Origin: Epiperipatus broadwayi | Taxonomy: Eukaryota; Onychophora; Udeonychophora; Euonychophora; Peripatidae | Length of the DNA: 64,000 bases | Assembly (NCBI GenBank): GCA_028023455.1 | Contig: JAQFVV010006550.1 | Span: 124,001-188,000, forward strand | Reading direction: 5' to 3' | Part shown: positions 1 through 11,282 of the stretch, in pieces | Layout: each line of letters begins with the position of its first letter | Numbering within the stretch: position 1 is the stretch's first letter | Position numbers and translations under genes: made by a program | The notes under the pieces: model-generated | What the model was told of the DNA's origin: nothing | Seen by the model: the letters and a program-made list of their open reading frames with translations, nothing else | The model's database searches: none

Positions 1-505
1 ACACTTTACAGTGCACAATATAAAGCCTAAATGCAAAATGTAAAGCATTACGACATAAACATTAAAAATTACAATTTGTAATGATTGAAATTATTGATAC
101 AAAGAAGTTTAAATAAGACTGATAAATAGGCAATTTAATATTCAAACTGCAATTATAATTTTCAAATTGCACCCAATGTATATTTTAATGATAATTGTTG
201 TAGTCAATCACATCTCTAGTTCTTCTAGACATTCTTGGAAAAACAATATTTAAAATATAAAACATTAGCTAAATCTTATAAACCCTTATTAAAATGTATT
301 ATTGAAATGTATCTGTTATCTGTTGGTTAAATGGAATATTATATTGCTTTTTATTAATATATAAAAAATTTTTGTTGATAAAAATAACCCCTTTGATATA
401 ATAATTGTTCTAGTATATACATATATGAATATATTAAATTGAAGATTTTTATTAGCTACAGATTAAATGATATGTTACCCAGTTTCATCTGTACATGATT
501 TACTT
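1..505. other. AT-rich sequence, nothing recognised
   Basis: No open frame, splice-like signal, RNA fold or repeat copy that I can match elsewhere in the window. Confidence 0.5.
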
Positions 506-507
506 TA

Positions 508-868
508 CTAATATACCAATGTTTCGGCTGTGTTACACTAATCATCTATTGGGAACTGATTATAAAAACAGTTATAGGACTACTGAAAGCATTGACTTAT
601 GATAAGATTGAAAGTTTCACCAATGGAAAAACAGGTATAGAAAATTTTACAAATAAAATAATAAAAATCAAAACATATTCAGATTAATGTGTTTTTAAAT
701 GTGATTTTTATTACTTTATTTTTAAAATTTTCAATATCTATTTTTATATTGGTGAAACATTCAATCTTATTGTAAGTCAATATTTATAGTGCTTCTACAA
801 CCATTTTATAATATTCATTATCCAGTTGATAGCTAGTGTGACTTAGCCTAAATATCGGTATATTAATA
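508..868. repeat. Foldback element, family A copy 1
   Basis: Two arms of about 170 bp (about 508-684 and 693-868) are inverted copies of each other with scattered mismatches. Landmarks are the AATATACC end and the GTTTCGGCTGTG block. The latter is shared with the elements at 1427, 9346 and 41433, which defines family A. Read from the arm ends inward, the block resembles a hammerhead stem II followed by GAAAC, but the CUGANGA core is not present. Confidence 0.65.
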
Positions 869-917
869 CAATATGTCTTACATAGATGAACTCAGATAAT
901 ATATATATATCATTAAA

Positions 918-960
918 AACTTGTCAACACTTAGACAATCTCAATATTAATAACAATCAA
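918..960 (+). repeat. Half copy of foldback family H
   Basis: The text TCAACACTTAGACA followed by AATATTAATAACAATCAA matches one arm of the complete foldback at 16571-16732. Only one arm is present. Confidence 0.5.
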
Positions 961-1028
961 CAATATATATATATATATGATAATTAAAACAAGTTATAAA
1001 TTTCATAATTTGCTTTAATCTTGCAGTT

Positions 1029-1076
1029 TATGATCACTAGATGGAGCTTTACCAATAGCTCCATCTAGTGATCATA
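1029..1076. repeat. Perfect 20-bp hairpin
   Basis: Positions 1029-1048 and 1057-1076 are exact reverse complements with an 8-base loop. The stem includes TGATCACTAGATGGAGCT. It sits directly beside foldback B1. No loop or terminator context suggests a function; it may be the remnant of a small inverted-repeat element. Confidence 0.8.
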
Positions 1077-1100
1077 TATATATATATATTAACTTCTCCC

Positions 1101-1425
1101 TCACATATATATGTAATTCTTTATCATATATATATATGTGATGATGCAGTTTCTTTCTTATCTGTGTATCATAAAGCTGAGTGCACTTTCGGTGATAAGC
1201 ACCACAATCATAGATTTCATGCTAGCTGTCATTGTGAAATTTGCATAGGATGTATTTACATAATATGCATAATTAAATTAAAGTATAAATATAGCTAATA
1301 ACATCTATCATGAGTTGAGTCCATTGCTTATCACCAAAGGTGCTCTTAGCTTTATGGTATAAAAGAAAGAAACTGTTTCATTATGCATATATACATATAT
1401 ATGGTAAAGAATTATATATATATAT
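1101..1425. repeat. Foldback element, family B copy 1
   Basis: The arms (about 1111-1200 and 1330-1412) run from AATTCTTTA through a (TA)n stretch, TTTCTTTCTTAT and ATAAAGCT to a GGTGATAAGCA end. A related element lies at 19150-19320. Small open frames inside are chance. Confidence 0.6.
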
Positions 1426-1426
1426 T

Positions 1427-1633
1427 GATACGAAGATTTTCACAGGTTGCATATATAAAAGACATATTTTGCAGGTTCATCCATGTTAAAAATATTTAAA
1501 TATTAATATGCCGACGTTTCGACTTGATCACACAAGTCATCCACTGGGTGATAAAAGTCAAAACATGGGTATATCAATATTTAACAATTTTTTAACATGG
1601 ATGAACCTGCAAAATATGTCTTTTATATATATA
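1427..1633. repeat. Foldback element, family A copy 2, hammerhead-like
   Basis: Terminal inverted repeats (about 1450-1491 and 1590-1631) include GCAGGTTCATCCATGTTAAA. The interior on the minus strand reads a GACTTG/CAAGTC hairpin, then GAAACGTC. That is the layout of hammerhead stem II, GAAA and a GUC cleavage site. Upstream the core reads CAGTGGA rather than CUGANGA, so this is hammerhead-like only. Confidence 0.6.
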
Positions 1634-1639
1634 GATGAA

Positions 1640-2125
1640 CATCCTTAATGTCTATGTAATGTGTATATGCAGCAGAATGGAAATATTTATTTTGCTCATG
1701 ATATTTCAGAAAAATATTTCTCTAATGATAAATTAATATTGTGAAATGTAGATGTACTTCAATGATTCGTCTAACTTTTAAATGTTTATATGAATCAGTC
1801 ATATACGGGAAATGATCTGAAATAAATATAAATAGTATGTTGCACCTATAGATATACATCATCCTTCTTGTCTGTGATCAAGATTGCAAAACAGTTTCAA
1901 CATTGTTGGAGCACTGACATATTGAAATTGGTGAAAATTTGTCTTGGATTTATTCTTCATCTTAAAATAGCTATAGATATTTGACTATTAATAATAGGTG
2001 TTTTATGTATCTTAATGATGTGTGGAGATTCATTGTTTTTATATAAAAAAAGGTGAAAACAAGGATAAATTAAAATTGATGATTTCAACTTTTCTAAGGA
2101 TAATACGATGTATAATCACATCGTA
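1640..2125. other. No gene seen
   Basis: AT-rich unique-looking DNA; no reading frame or repeat match. Confidence 0.4.
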
Positions 2126-2129
2126 TTGA

Positions 2130-2570
2130 TTAGTTTACCATTGGCTGTCTGAAACTTTGACATTTAACAGAAGAGCAATGCAGAACTTCAGATAACTCAA
2201 CAAACTATTGTATAAAGAAATGTATGTTGAGAATAATAAGAGATTAATAATAAAATGTGTGAGAGAAAGAACAATCAAGTATTACTTGTATCGTTAATAG
2301 AATTAAGAGACTGAATTGGAACTGGATTGCTAATATTGCTAAAGGAGATGATAATAATTGGACAATTGAAATTTTAAATTGGAACACATGAAATTGTAAA
2401 AGTCCTAAAAAATGACCATTTATGAGATGGAGTGATGAAATAAGAAAAAAGTTTCTGGTGTGTTGTGGAGAAGAGAGGATATAGATTAGAGAAATTAAAG
2501 TAAATTTGGAGGGATCCTTATCCTGTTAGTGGATTAATAATGGTTAAAAATGACAATTGTGAGAATTCTC
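2130..2570 (+). pseudogene. Decayed RTE-type LINE, 3' end of reverse-transcriptase ORF
   Basis: It aligns base for base over about 400 bp with the RTE fragment at 57900-58490: the same order of phrases for AIQRLQTTQ, then IKRLKW, then WTVEILNW, with many substitutions and stops. It runs to a short tail after the coding remnant. It is non-functional. Confidence 0.65.
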
Positions 2571-2574
2571 ATAT

Positions 2575-3145
2575 GGGATATTATTTAAAATAAACAATAA
2601 GCTCAATGCCAATAGGTATTTCATACTCCTTCATATTTATGGTAAAAATTGTATTAATTTTTAATCATGGCTAAGACATTGATATTTATCTGATTAGTTC
2701 AGTTCAGTCTGGAACTAAATTTTTTTTTCCAGTTTAGAACAGTAATAGATATTATTATTTGGTCACATTATTCTGTTGCCTACTTACCTCAACATGCCTT
2801 TTGGGCAAAAAACACAACACTATATATCTATATTTGCTGGCTCTGTTAACCAGCAATCTAAAAAAACTGATTTTGTGTGACAAATCTATAGCTGTTTAAA
2901 AAGACTTTCAACAGAGCTATGGTCTTTATCATAGTTGAAGTTAAATAACAATGAAACACATATATATTATTAATCATATGGTTTTTTTGTATATGGTGTA
3001 TTGACACTAATCTAACTAGTTCAGATTAATTTGGGATTTTATTATAGTTGATGTAGAGTTAAGTATCTATTTACTGATAAAATCTTAATGAATTGTGTAT
3101 GAATCAATTATTGAAATAGAAAATCTAAATCTGCTTGTTACCTGG
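2575..3145. other. No gene seen
   Basis: AT-rich; nothing recognised. Confidence 0.4.
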
Positions 3146-3149
3146 AAAT

Positions 3150-3245
3150 ATTACCAATATTCAGCTAGATCAGATTTGAACCCAGATCATAAACAAAACA
3201 GACATCATCTAGAAAAGCAATGTGCTAATCACTAAGCTACAAGAT
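3150..3245 (-). repeat. tRNA-derived SINE head
   Basis: The minus strand reads an A-box-like TAGCTTAGTGATTAGCAC and, about 40 bases on, a B-box-like GGGTTCAAATCTG, the spacing of a Pol III tRNA promoter. No complete cloverleaf remains, so it is a SINE or tRNA-pseudogene fragment, not a tRNA gene. Confidence 0.5.
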
Positions 3246-3249
3246 ACTT

Positions 3250-3885
3250 GGATAATGTTTTTTTCTAAATATTTAAACACTGTAGTAAGTTTAAAAAAAT
3301 AAGTAAATGTCTATCAAAAGGCAATTTTTAACTATTAAGTGGCAACATTGTGATTAAAAGAATTTAAATGGTATTTCGTGCTGTAAAATCCAAAATAAAT
3401 AAAATTCTAGTCAATATATAAGATTTAAAAGATTACTTCAAGAACTTTAATGTTATAATCAAGTGGTTTGTTGCTTTGGAATTCATAATAAGTTCTAACA
3501 CTACTGAAATGTATCAGAGTTGGATTGTAATGATGTTGAGCTCCAGAGACTGCCATGACCCTTGTATCACATTATGCATGGTTTGTTTTGCAGTTTTTGG
3601 TGCAGTTCCTTCATCTGATTATTAGAACAGTGGTTGCAATGGGTTCTGGATATCAAGGTTTATGAATTGTGGCTTCAACTACCATGTCCAGTCCTCAAAT
3701 TTTATAGAACTACTTAATTATTATAACTATTATTGTCATCATCATCGTCATCATCATCATTAAAGGTAGTAGTATTATATTAGTATTTTCACTTCTTTAC
3801 TTTTTAAATATATATCAATGATTCCTATCTTCAATACTCCCAACTCCTGTGTTATGCTGATAATTATAAGATTCTTAGGTGCATC
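3250..3885. other. Mostly unrecognised; short CAT repeat
   Basis: A short (CAT)n tract lies near 3738-3760. The right end may include further upstream parts of the LINE fragment that becomes readable at 3890. Nothing else is seen. Confidence 0.4.
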
Positions 3886-3889
3886 TCGC

Positions 3890-4375
3890 TTTAAAATGGT
3901 ATGAAGAAAATCAATGATAGTTAATGTAAACAAAAGCTCTTCTTTATCTTATTCCAATACATCTGAAAATTTGAGATTTATATAATGTATTAATAATCTT
4001 GAATTAAAATCTGCTGATAATGTCCAGGATCTTGGAATTATATTTTCCAGTAATGGCTCCTTTCATCATCACATAGAATCAATAATAAATAAAGTCCTCA
4101 AGATGGTGCAAACTATTTACAGACATGTTAATGCTTTTGAATACTTTACCAAATATAAACTTTTTCTATCTTTGGTTTTTTCCAATTTTGGAGTTTGAAT
4201 CAGTTTTATAGAATCCATATTCAAAAAGAGACATAAAATGCAATTAGTTTTCAAAAAAATTTCTACACTTTGTCAACTGAAAAACGATTGTAATATATCC
4301 CTTTTAGCAAGGAGAGGAGCTAGGGATATGACCTTTTTATACAACGTCATTACCAAAAATAATATTCTTATAACA
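3890..4375 (+). pseudogene. CR1/Jockey-like LINE reverse transcriptase, C-terminal part
   Basis: Translating across at least one frameshift and one stop gives WYEEN, then NVNKSSSLSYS, then DNVQDLGIIFSS, SFHHHIESIINKV, and finally LLARRGARDMTFLYNV. This order (KDLGV, HI..I..KA, RRxRGDxI.VYKI) is the region after the catalytic palm in CR1/Jockey-clade reverse transcriptases. It is a broken fragment with no catalytic motif. Confidence 0.65.
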
Positions 4376-4379
4376 TGAT

Positions 4380-4645
4380 TTGAAAACTTGATTTGAATTT
4401 TTGTCAATATGAAACTTGTGCACATAATTATTTTTTCAATGAAACTTAAAAGATTGTGCTATAGGCCAACTGCTGAGTGCTGGTTTAGCACAAATGTACA
4501 TCTTGGGAATCATAGATCTTTTTCACGTGTCTTTGGTCATATGTTTATGATTACATTCTTCCACAAGGTGTTAAAAATGGATAGAAACCAGTCTCTATCT
4601 TGTGTGAAAGTGGTGTAGTGAAAATTACACAACAGAAATATTATT
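4380..4645 (+). repeat. Family C repeat copy 1
   Basis: It matches the two-unit family C array at 40385-40910 through AGTGCTGGTTTAGCAC, CTTGGGAATCAT, the GGTCATATGTTTATGATTAC region, ATGGATAGAAACCAG and GGTGTAGTGAAAATTACAC. The 69-residue frame inside is chance. Confidence 0.6.
4455..4520 (+). ncRNA. Decayed hammerhead ribozyme, family C
   Basis: GGCCAA precedes CTGCTGA (one change from CUGANGA). A perfect 5-bp stem II follows (GTGCT/AGCAC), then AAA with the G of GAAA lost, then the short stem III ATG/CAT, and ATC followed by TTGG. CCAA can pair with TTGG to form stem I. The A6 change and the missing G12 make activity unlikely. Confidence 0.4.
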
Positions 4646-4649
4646 GTAG

Positions 4650-5400
4650 ATGTAATACTTTAATATTTGCTGCCTTTTTTTGTCTACCCAGCATGTAAAA
4701 TTTAGATTTTTGTTAGCGAACATCTTCAACTTAATATTAATGAATCTTCAAAGGTTTTAAAATACATATATTGAAGCTGGAAATATTATAGTACATATTT
4801 GTGCTTCACCTAGTGTCAATGTCATCAGCACTAGTATGAGTTTGAACCCAATCTTATATATTAACTGACACCCATCTCATAATAGGTGGTAATAGGTGTA
4901 TCTTATAATCAATATTATAATCTTTTATCTAATTTATATTTCATTAATTTATATTTTATGATTAAAACTAACCTCTTTATAATAGAGATTTATTTTATAT
5001 TTGTAGAAATGTATATTTATTTATTTTATTAAATTGGCACTAAGAGTAAATGATTGAATCCTAGATATCTATAGAATGTTACAAATATTTTAAATTCTTT
5101 CATTAAAGTTCATTTTTCCAATTAATCAGTTGGTAACATTTTGTATTTAATCTTTTGATAAATGTACATTAAAGGATCAATTATGTAAACAATCTAATAT
5201 TTGTAAGGAATATTTTGTAAATTCATACTTAAGTTTTATATCAAATATTAGGTTTGAAAGTCATCCTATTATTTATAGAATGTACCAAATTCCTAAAAAT
5301 TTTGTGAATAAATTTACATTTTCTTTAATCTAAATCTTAATTAAATAGGCTTTGTTATTACGATAACTGATAAACTTAATCATGCTTGTTGCTGTTTTCT
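4650..5400. other. No gene seen
   Basis: AT-rich. A pyrimidine-rich stretch ending CCCAG at about 4692 looks like a splice acceptor but is followed by no convincing exon. Confidence 0.35.
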
Positions 5401-5860
5401 TTTAATTAGCAAAATGAACCTTTGCGGCATATTTAATGCAGGATTGTAGATTTCCCGTCCAAGCAGACACTGACCACAGAGAAAATCATCAGCAAACATC
5501 ATGTAGATAGGATCCTAATAGATAAGGCCGGATCATATAAATAGTAAATAATTTTGATAAGAAGAGATTATTATTGAAGAACAGTTCACTGAAGAGAGTT
5601 GATTGGTATTTTTAGTACATTGTGTCTAAAGAATGACAGGCTGAAAAGATTGGTCATTTGCTTTTTGGAGCTATGTTTCCACCAGCTCAGCAGCCATTCC
5701 AATACTCTCAACACCTAGCCTGGAGATGGTACTGTGTCAAGGAAGCCTGCTAAATGATCTGATTTTATAACTGCCTGTTTCCAGTCATGGAATGGTATCG
5801 ATTGGTTCTGAGGTAACCTCCAATTTGCAGCAAGCCTCTGATTCTAGCTTATGTTGTTTT
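5400..5860 (+). other. Coding-like unique block
   Basis: This block is more complex and less AT-rich than its surroundings. A frame beginning about 5450 reads VDFPSKQTLTTEKIISKHH before a TAG at about 5540. A second frame, with an ATG near 5671, reads MFPPAQQPFQYSQHLAWRW and stops after 26 codons. I recognise neither. Possible splice acceptors precede both. It may be exonic, untranslated, or an old repeat. Confidence 0.2.
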
Positions 5861-6356
5861 TTTTAAATCAATGTTAATTTGTATATATATATTTGTAACG
5901 ATATATAAATATGTTGTTACATTAATTTAAAATAAAAACTTAATAAAAGTTCGCAAATAAAAGTAAAAGACTAAACGCTAAAATTAAAATATTGTTAAAC
6001 GTATATATTCGCACAGATGCTAAACTTTAAAAATATTTTTTTCATAAACAAAAAAAAAAAAAAGTATTTGAACGTATTTTTTTTAATAAAAAAATACAAG
6101 ATTGAAATATAAAAATATTTTAATAAAAAAAATAATGTAAGTTAAAATAAAAACAGGTATTAATTAATTCCTGTAATCTATAAATGGAAATGATTGTTTA
6201 TTAATTATCTAAAAGCTGTTTAATTAAAAAGTCAGATGAAAAGTTAGATAAGAAAAGAAAGAGATTTTAGCTTGACCAATGGAAGCAAATAAAGGCCCGG
6301 ATCATAACGAAAAAACAGAACAGTGATGTTTTTGTTCATGGAATCCATAGGAGGAC

Positions 6357-6390
6357 TATAAAAAGAAAAAATATTGAGTTCCAGTCAGTT
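6357..6390 (+). promoter_or_regulatory. Candidate TATA box plus initiator
   Basis: TATAAAAAG at 6357-6365 lies 30 bases upstream of the A in TCAGTT (6385-6390), a match to the metazoan initiator TCAKTY at the spacing normal for TATA promoters. The following 200 bases are CpG-bearing and open in one frame. AT-rich DNA yields TATA motifs often, so this is suggestive only. Confidence 0.3.
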
Positions 6391-6577
6391 TTTCCAACTT
6401 GATTTTGGTGAGTCGAGCGACAAGACGCACTTGTCGTCCTCACTCACTTATTTTAAAAATGCAAAGACTGTGATACCAGAACAGAACCAGCTAATGCTAC
6501 CTCCAAAATATCAGACCAGTCTCCCAGGAAAGTCTCCATGGGAATTGCCAACAGGAACAGGGACTCTTCTACTGTAA
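6387..6577 (+). CDS. Unrecognised candidate exon
   Basis: One frame is open from an upstream stop at 6359 to TAA at 6577. It reads DFGESSDKTHLSSSLTY, later VIPEQNQLMLPPKYQ, and ends SLPGKSPWELPTGTG. The composition is protein-like rather than AT-biased noise. The only in-frame ATG lies late in the frame; the frame opens without one, so it would need an upstream exon. A donor-like GTAAGC overlaps the end, and an alternative GTGAGT donor lies at 6408. I do not recognise the product. Confidence 0.25.
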
Positions 6578-6779
6578 GCAATAGAACTCAACAATTGTTA
6601 AAATCATAATATTAATTAAGAACTTTAAAGATTGATAAGTTAATTTAAATTTTATAAAAAGAACTTTTCTCTGACTTATGTGTCAACTCAATTGATAATG
6701 TGTAATTTTATATATGTTTGCGTTTGATAAAAAAATCATTTCCATTTATTATTTATTTGTATTAATATTTATTGTTTAT

Positions 6780-7470
6780 ATTTTAAATGAGGAAATTTAA
6801 GGGTGGGTATAGACATTGCATAGATTCGTTAGCGGTTGATAATGTTGTGGTTTTCACATTCGATTAGAATATATGTCAACAATATCACTGCAAGCATCTT
6901 ACGATGAATGCTAATGGGATTTGTATATTTCCTATGCAAGTGACGTTTATCGATGACTTTGTATTTTGATCGGTTGTGTTTAATTTGGAATATTTTTGAC
7001 CGTGGAATCTGTGCAGCTGATCTGTACTCAACATTTTAAACAAATTTTATAAAATTCATTTGTGCGAATGTATTTAAATGTTAAATTTAAGTCGGGTGTG
7101 AATGGCTGTATAGATTTGTAAAGTTATATTAGGGGAGGGTAATCTTGGGTTATTTGTGTCGTTGTTGAAGTGGGTCAATGGATTGGATATATTTGTGTAA
7201 TGAGTAGATGTAGTATGAGTTTCGCTACGTGCAGAATCGCTGTATACACCACACCAACCCTTTGCCTATGGATGGGATTGTAAGTCGGCAAAAAGGATCG
7301 CGGTCCCTTCCTATGGAGTTTTTATTTTATTGTTCTTCCTGCTATACAGACATCATATTCCTGTATTGGACAAGAGTCAATGTTTTTTCTAACTATACTG
7401 CTCAGATGTCCTTTCCTGACAGTATAGTATATTTGTGCTGTTGTATTTTCATGCTACATTGAATACATAA
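6780..7470 (+). other. CpG-richer unique block
   Basis: I count about 17 CpG between 6821 and 7320, clearly more than in the surrounding repeats. A 77-residue frame at 7229-7462 has a cysteine-rich, hydrophobic composition but no recognisable domain. It could be a gene's 5' region downstream of the candidate promoter at 6357. Confidence 0.25.
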
Positions 7471-7474
7471 ATGT

Positions 7475-8854
7475 ATCAGATGGATTGATGCCAGTTTGAC
7501 TGCGAATTTTAGCCTAAGGTTAAATAGGGATATAATGTTTTATTTTCAGATGCAAATCTATGTAGTCTATTCATACTTGACCATCTAAATAAAATATTAA
7601 ACTCATTGAAATTTATGTAAATGTACAATTAAAGAGTAATCTAAAAATCTAAAAAAATGTTAAACCTATTCCTCGAATTTAGAATGATTTTATATGTGCG
7701 TAAATAAATATTTTTTATGTGTTAATTTCTGGCAGTGGCTTTTATTCTCTTATATTTAAGATATAAAATTTATATTTTATTATCTCTGCTACTTGCTGAG
7801 CTAGTGACTTGGGCTAACGATCGGAATATTTAAATAAAGTGGAATCTTAACAGTGCGTATCTGCCTACTTTATAAATTTTTCTAGGCTCAAATGCCTAGA
7901 TGGCGCCCTGGTAGTTGCAGATATTGTTTTCGCGGTTAGATTCGATCTTCACTTTCATTTCGATCGTTATAATATATATATAATGTTTATACAACTTAAT
8001 TTTAAAATGTGTCTTTTAATTTTTTTTTCTTAAATTTAAAATTATTAATTCTTATAAAAAAATCCAAATTACATTGATGGTGAAAATTTATCTTAATTTT
8101 TTTTTTGTTGGTTTATTTGTAATATTGACTTATTGAAACTGCCAAGTATAAAACTCAAGGAGCAACTAACTTTAAACCCTCTCCCTCTTATTTTCTTCAG
8201 TTAAAAATCATTTCAGGAGACTTATTTCCATTAAATTAATTAATAGAGAAAACTCGTTTAGTTTTGTATCTCTTATATTATAAATTTATTTTTACATGAT
8301 TGAAATTATTTTAAAAGTTAGATATCTTATTATTATCTCCAACTTAAAAGTGCCCTCATAATTATTTTTGAGAGAACAATGTATTTTATTAAATCAATTA
8401 AATAAAATCTATCACAATTTCTGAAAAACAAATGTCTTAAAAGAGAATCATTGAAAGCACATCTATCATAGTGTTTTATCAGTATATGTTTTTTACATAT
8501 ATATTTTTATTTGTGTCAGTAAAATATTAAGATTGTGATGTATCATTTATTATGCTATATGTTGTCAAACTTCACCAGAAGTGAGTTTGATATTTAATGC
8601 CCAGTCTGTCTATGTTAATTAAAAGACTGACTTATTTTGTAATCTTCTATGATGAACTATTTGATAACTTACTAATAAATGAAATATTTTGAAAGTGTGG
8701 AAAACAATTTACATTTTAGTTTTAATTCTTGCCTTTCCTTTTGTATTATATTTTATGATCCATTCATTAATGATCTAAGGTTTCTGTGGACATTCTATTA
8801 TGTCAGCGAGCCGATTATTTTAATCAGGAATTAATTTATGTATCATTAGTGATA

Positions 8855-8855
<1 letters not shown>
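7475..8855. other. No gene seen
   Basis: AT-rich; no repeat match and no coding signal found. A short CpG-bearing patch lies near 7815-7970. Confidence 0.35.

Positions 8856-8857
<2 letters not shown>

Positions 8858-8904
<47 letters not shown>
8858..8904. repeat. (TA)n microsatellite
   Basis: Uninterrupted TA dinucleotides. Confidence 0.95.
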
Positions 8905-8906
<2 letters not shown>

Positions 8907-9265
8907 AGGGCATTATGTAATTTATAGTTACAACCATTTCTTTATTATTATTGTTCTTGCTTTGCTTTTTACCCCTCAGGACCTTCAGAAGTTTAAATAT
9001 GACCAGTCTAATCCTTGACTTTCCCTTAATAGTAGACATATTTCCTACTAGGGATCCTTTTCCAGGCATTGCCATTTAATGTGGATGGGAAGTCCAGCAC
9101 ATCAAATCTATTATTACTATTCAGAGATATGTTTTGGTTGGAGGGCTAACATTTCTCTCATCACCTATCTGTATATACCAGGGATTTCTTTTAGAAAAGC
9201 CACCCAGAGGATCGTAACAGACCTCATTTGTTCTTTGTTGTAATCTATAATATCATACTGCTTTT
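8905..9265. other. Unique-looking spacer between (TA)n tracts
   Basis: Less AT-rich than the flanks but without a frame or a known repeat. Confidence 0.35.
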
Positions 9266-9268
9266 ATC

Positions 9269-9269
<1 letters not shown>

Positions 9270-9318
<49 letters not shown>
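9270..9318. repeat. (TA)n microsatellite
   Basis: TA tract immediately left of family A copy 3. Confidence 0.95.
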
Positions 9319-9322
<4 letters not shown>

Positions 9323-9345
9323 AAACGAAGATTTACGGTTAAATA

Positions 9346-9535
9346 TATAAAATACATATTTTCGGTTCATCCATGTTAAAAACTTTTAATATCAATTTAC
9401 TGACATTTCGACTTGGTCACACAAGCCATCCACAGAGTTATAACTCTGTGGATGGCTTGTGTGACCAAGTCGAAACGTCAGTAAATTGATATTAAAAGTT
9501 TTTAACACGGATGAACCCGCAAAATATGTATTTTT
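9346..9535. repeat. 190-bp spacerless palindrome, family A copy 3
   Basis: The two 95-bp arms meet exactly between 9440 and 9441 (CACAGAGTTA then its complement), with only a few mismatches. The ends carry the same GGTTCATCC...GTTAAA terminus as copies at 1427 and 41433. On the plus strand of the right arm CTGTGGA precedes a GGCTTG/CAAGTC stem, then GAAACGTC, one base from a hammerhead core. Confidence 0.8.
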
Positions 9536-9721
9536 ATATATATATATTTACAAACCTGAAATGCTCTCTGCCATGATGGCACGTCTTTCACCAACCAATC
9601 CAGTTAATTAGTTAAATCTGATTATCTAATTTATTTAAGATGAACTATTTTGCTTTCCACACTCATTACATACAACTGATTTAAATATAATAGGGTTTTA
9701 AATGCACCTCACTTATGTCTT

Positions 9722-9722
9722 G

Positions 9723-9762
<40 letters not shown>

Positions 9763-9800
9763 GATTTATTTGTAATATATATATATATATATATAATAGA
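9722..9800. repeat. Duplicated (TA)n plus ATAGATTTATTTGTAAT unit
   Basis: Two adjacent copies of a TA tract followed by the same 17-base sequence. Confidence 0.8.
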
Positions 9801-9804
9801 TTTA

Positions 9805-10365
9805 TTTGTAATCTCTAAAGAGGGCTAATGATATTTTATTGCTGATTGGTTCTTGGCAGACCAATTAACAAATTTTTACCTTCAGCTGCATCAAAAAAAC
9901 CACTTTATGTATGAATTGGATTGCAATTACCTACTAAATTGAAATGTTCAAATATTTCTTTAATTTAAAATTTATTTAATGTATGTAAATGTGAATTCAA
10001 GAAGTATAACCTAGTTGTATAAACAACTCAACTTATTTTGTACTGCCAATCACTCAATTTCTTAATAAATTCCTGTAATGTTGTTGCTTTTAGCTTAGTT
10101 TGTCATTACTCTGAATCCCTAATGTTAATTACTCTATTTATTTATAATACTTCTTTGATTTAAATTCAATTCTTTGTAATGTTGTCATAAAGGATTATAA
10201 TTGTTAGAGTTCAAACCATTAGTAGTCGATATCAAATGACATCTGTACCCTTCTGCAATTGTCAGAATTCATCAAATCATTAATTTCTTATATAAACCAC
10301 TTTATTATTTTGAGTCTCTTTGTGAACGATGATCTCCAGCTGGGACAGAATAAAACTAAGAACTG
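9805..10365. other. No gene seen
   Basis: AT-rich; nothing recognised. Confidence 0.4.
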
Positions 10366-10369
10366 CTAG

Positions 10370-10660
10370 TGTCATCACAAACGTAATTCATTAGTCAGAG
10401 AGGCAATAGTTCAGGCAAATAGGTTAGGATTCACCATTGCCATGACATCTGTATCTTGTGTGTGGTTGGATTCAAGGTACTTTTGCTTGGATTATTGGTC
10501 TTGTTGAATGAATACACGATTTTCACTGGCACAATATATGATTAGTGCCTTTTTTACCTCCCCTAAAACTTTTTGTTACAGTATATACTTTTTTATGTGC
10601 AATCTGTAATTGGCTTTTGGCTGTAGATATGCACATTAAATAAAGAATTGAATTGAATTA
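10370..10660 (+). repeat. LINE 3' untranslated end with (GAATT)n tail
   Basis: The segment ends TGCACATTAAATAAAG followed by repeats of AATTG. A polyadenylation-like AATAAA running straight into a pentamer tail is typical of CR1/L2-type LINE ends. No coding portion is readable. Confidence 0.45.
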
Positions 10661-10664
10661 ATTT

Positions 10665-10695
10665 ATCATTATTATTATTATTATTATTATTATTT
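10665..10695. repeat. (ATT)n microsatellite
   Basis: Short trinucleotide run. Confidence 0.9.
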
Positions 10696-10699
10696 TATT

Positions 10700-11280
10700 T
10701 TTAATTTTAAAACTTAAATTTTTTTACAAATTGTTTGCCTTCTTTAGTGAGTCTTTTCATTTGTAGAATGTCTCAGTTTGCCACAATCGAAAATGAAACT
10801 ATGGAACCACCATATTAGAATGAAGATCAAGGGTTCTCGTAGCACTGTCTAAATTTTTTGTTGTTTTAAAAATAAATCCTATAATAATAGAATACCAAAA
10901 GAAGGAAATCGAAAGAAAAATATATATATATATTCCATATTTTTGAAAACTAATAAATACATTTTAAATGTACTTTCATGATTTTTTTATTATTCTTATC
11001 ATTGATAAACTGGCCTGATTTATTTTAATTCACATTAAAACTGTTATAATCTAATATATTCTTATTACATAAAAAATGGAAATTAATAAAATCCACTATA
11101 CTGTTCTTTCATATACATTATAATAAAAATTATATACAATAACCCAGCATACTATGTTGTTAAAGTATTGAACAAACTTTTCTTTGTATATACATATTGT
11201 ATTTCAATAATAATTACACATAAAACAATTTTTTTGGCATATGATTTTGTGCCCTTTTCAAATGTTGATAATCTATTTTA
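10700..11280. other. No gene seen
   Basis: AT-rich; a short TA run at about 10920-10932. Confidence 0.4.
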
Positions 11281-11282
11281 AC

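Noticed and set aside
1101-1425. Hammerhead in family B (GGTG-CTTAT-CACC then GAAAGTGCACTC)
   Set aside because: Stem II-like hairpin and GAAA are present, but no CUGANGA precedes them in any copy and the stem I strands do not pair, so I do not call a ribozyme.
4409-4618. 69-residue plus-strand frame as a gene
   Set aside because: It lies entirely within a family C repeat and is not open in the other copies.
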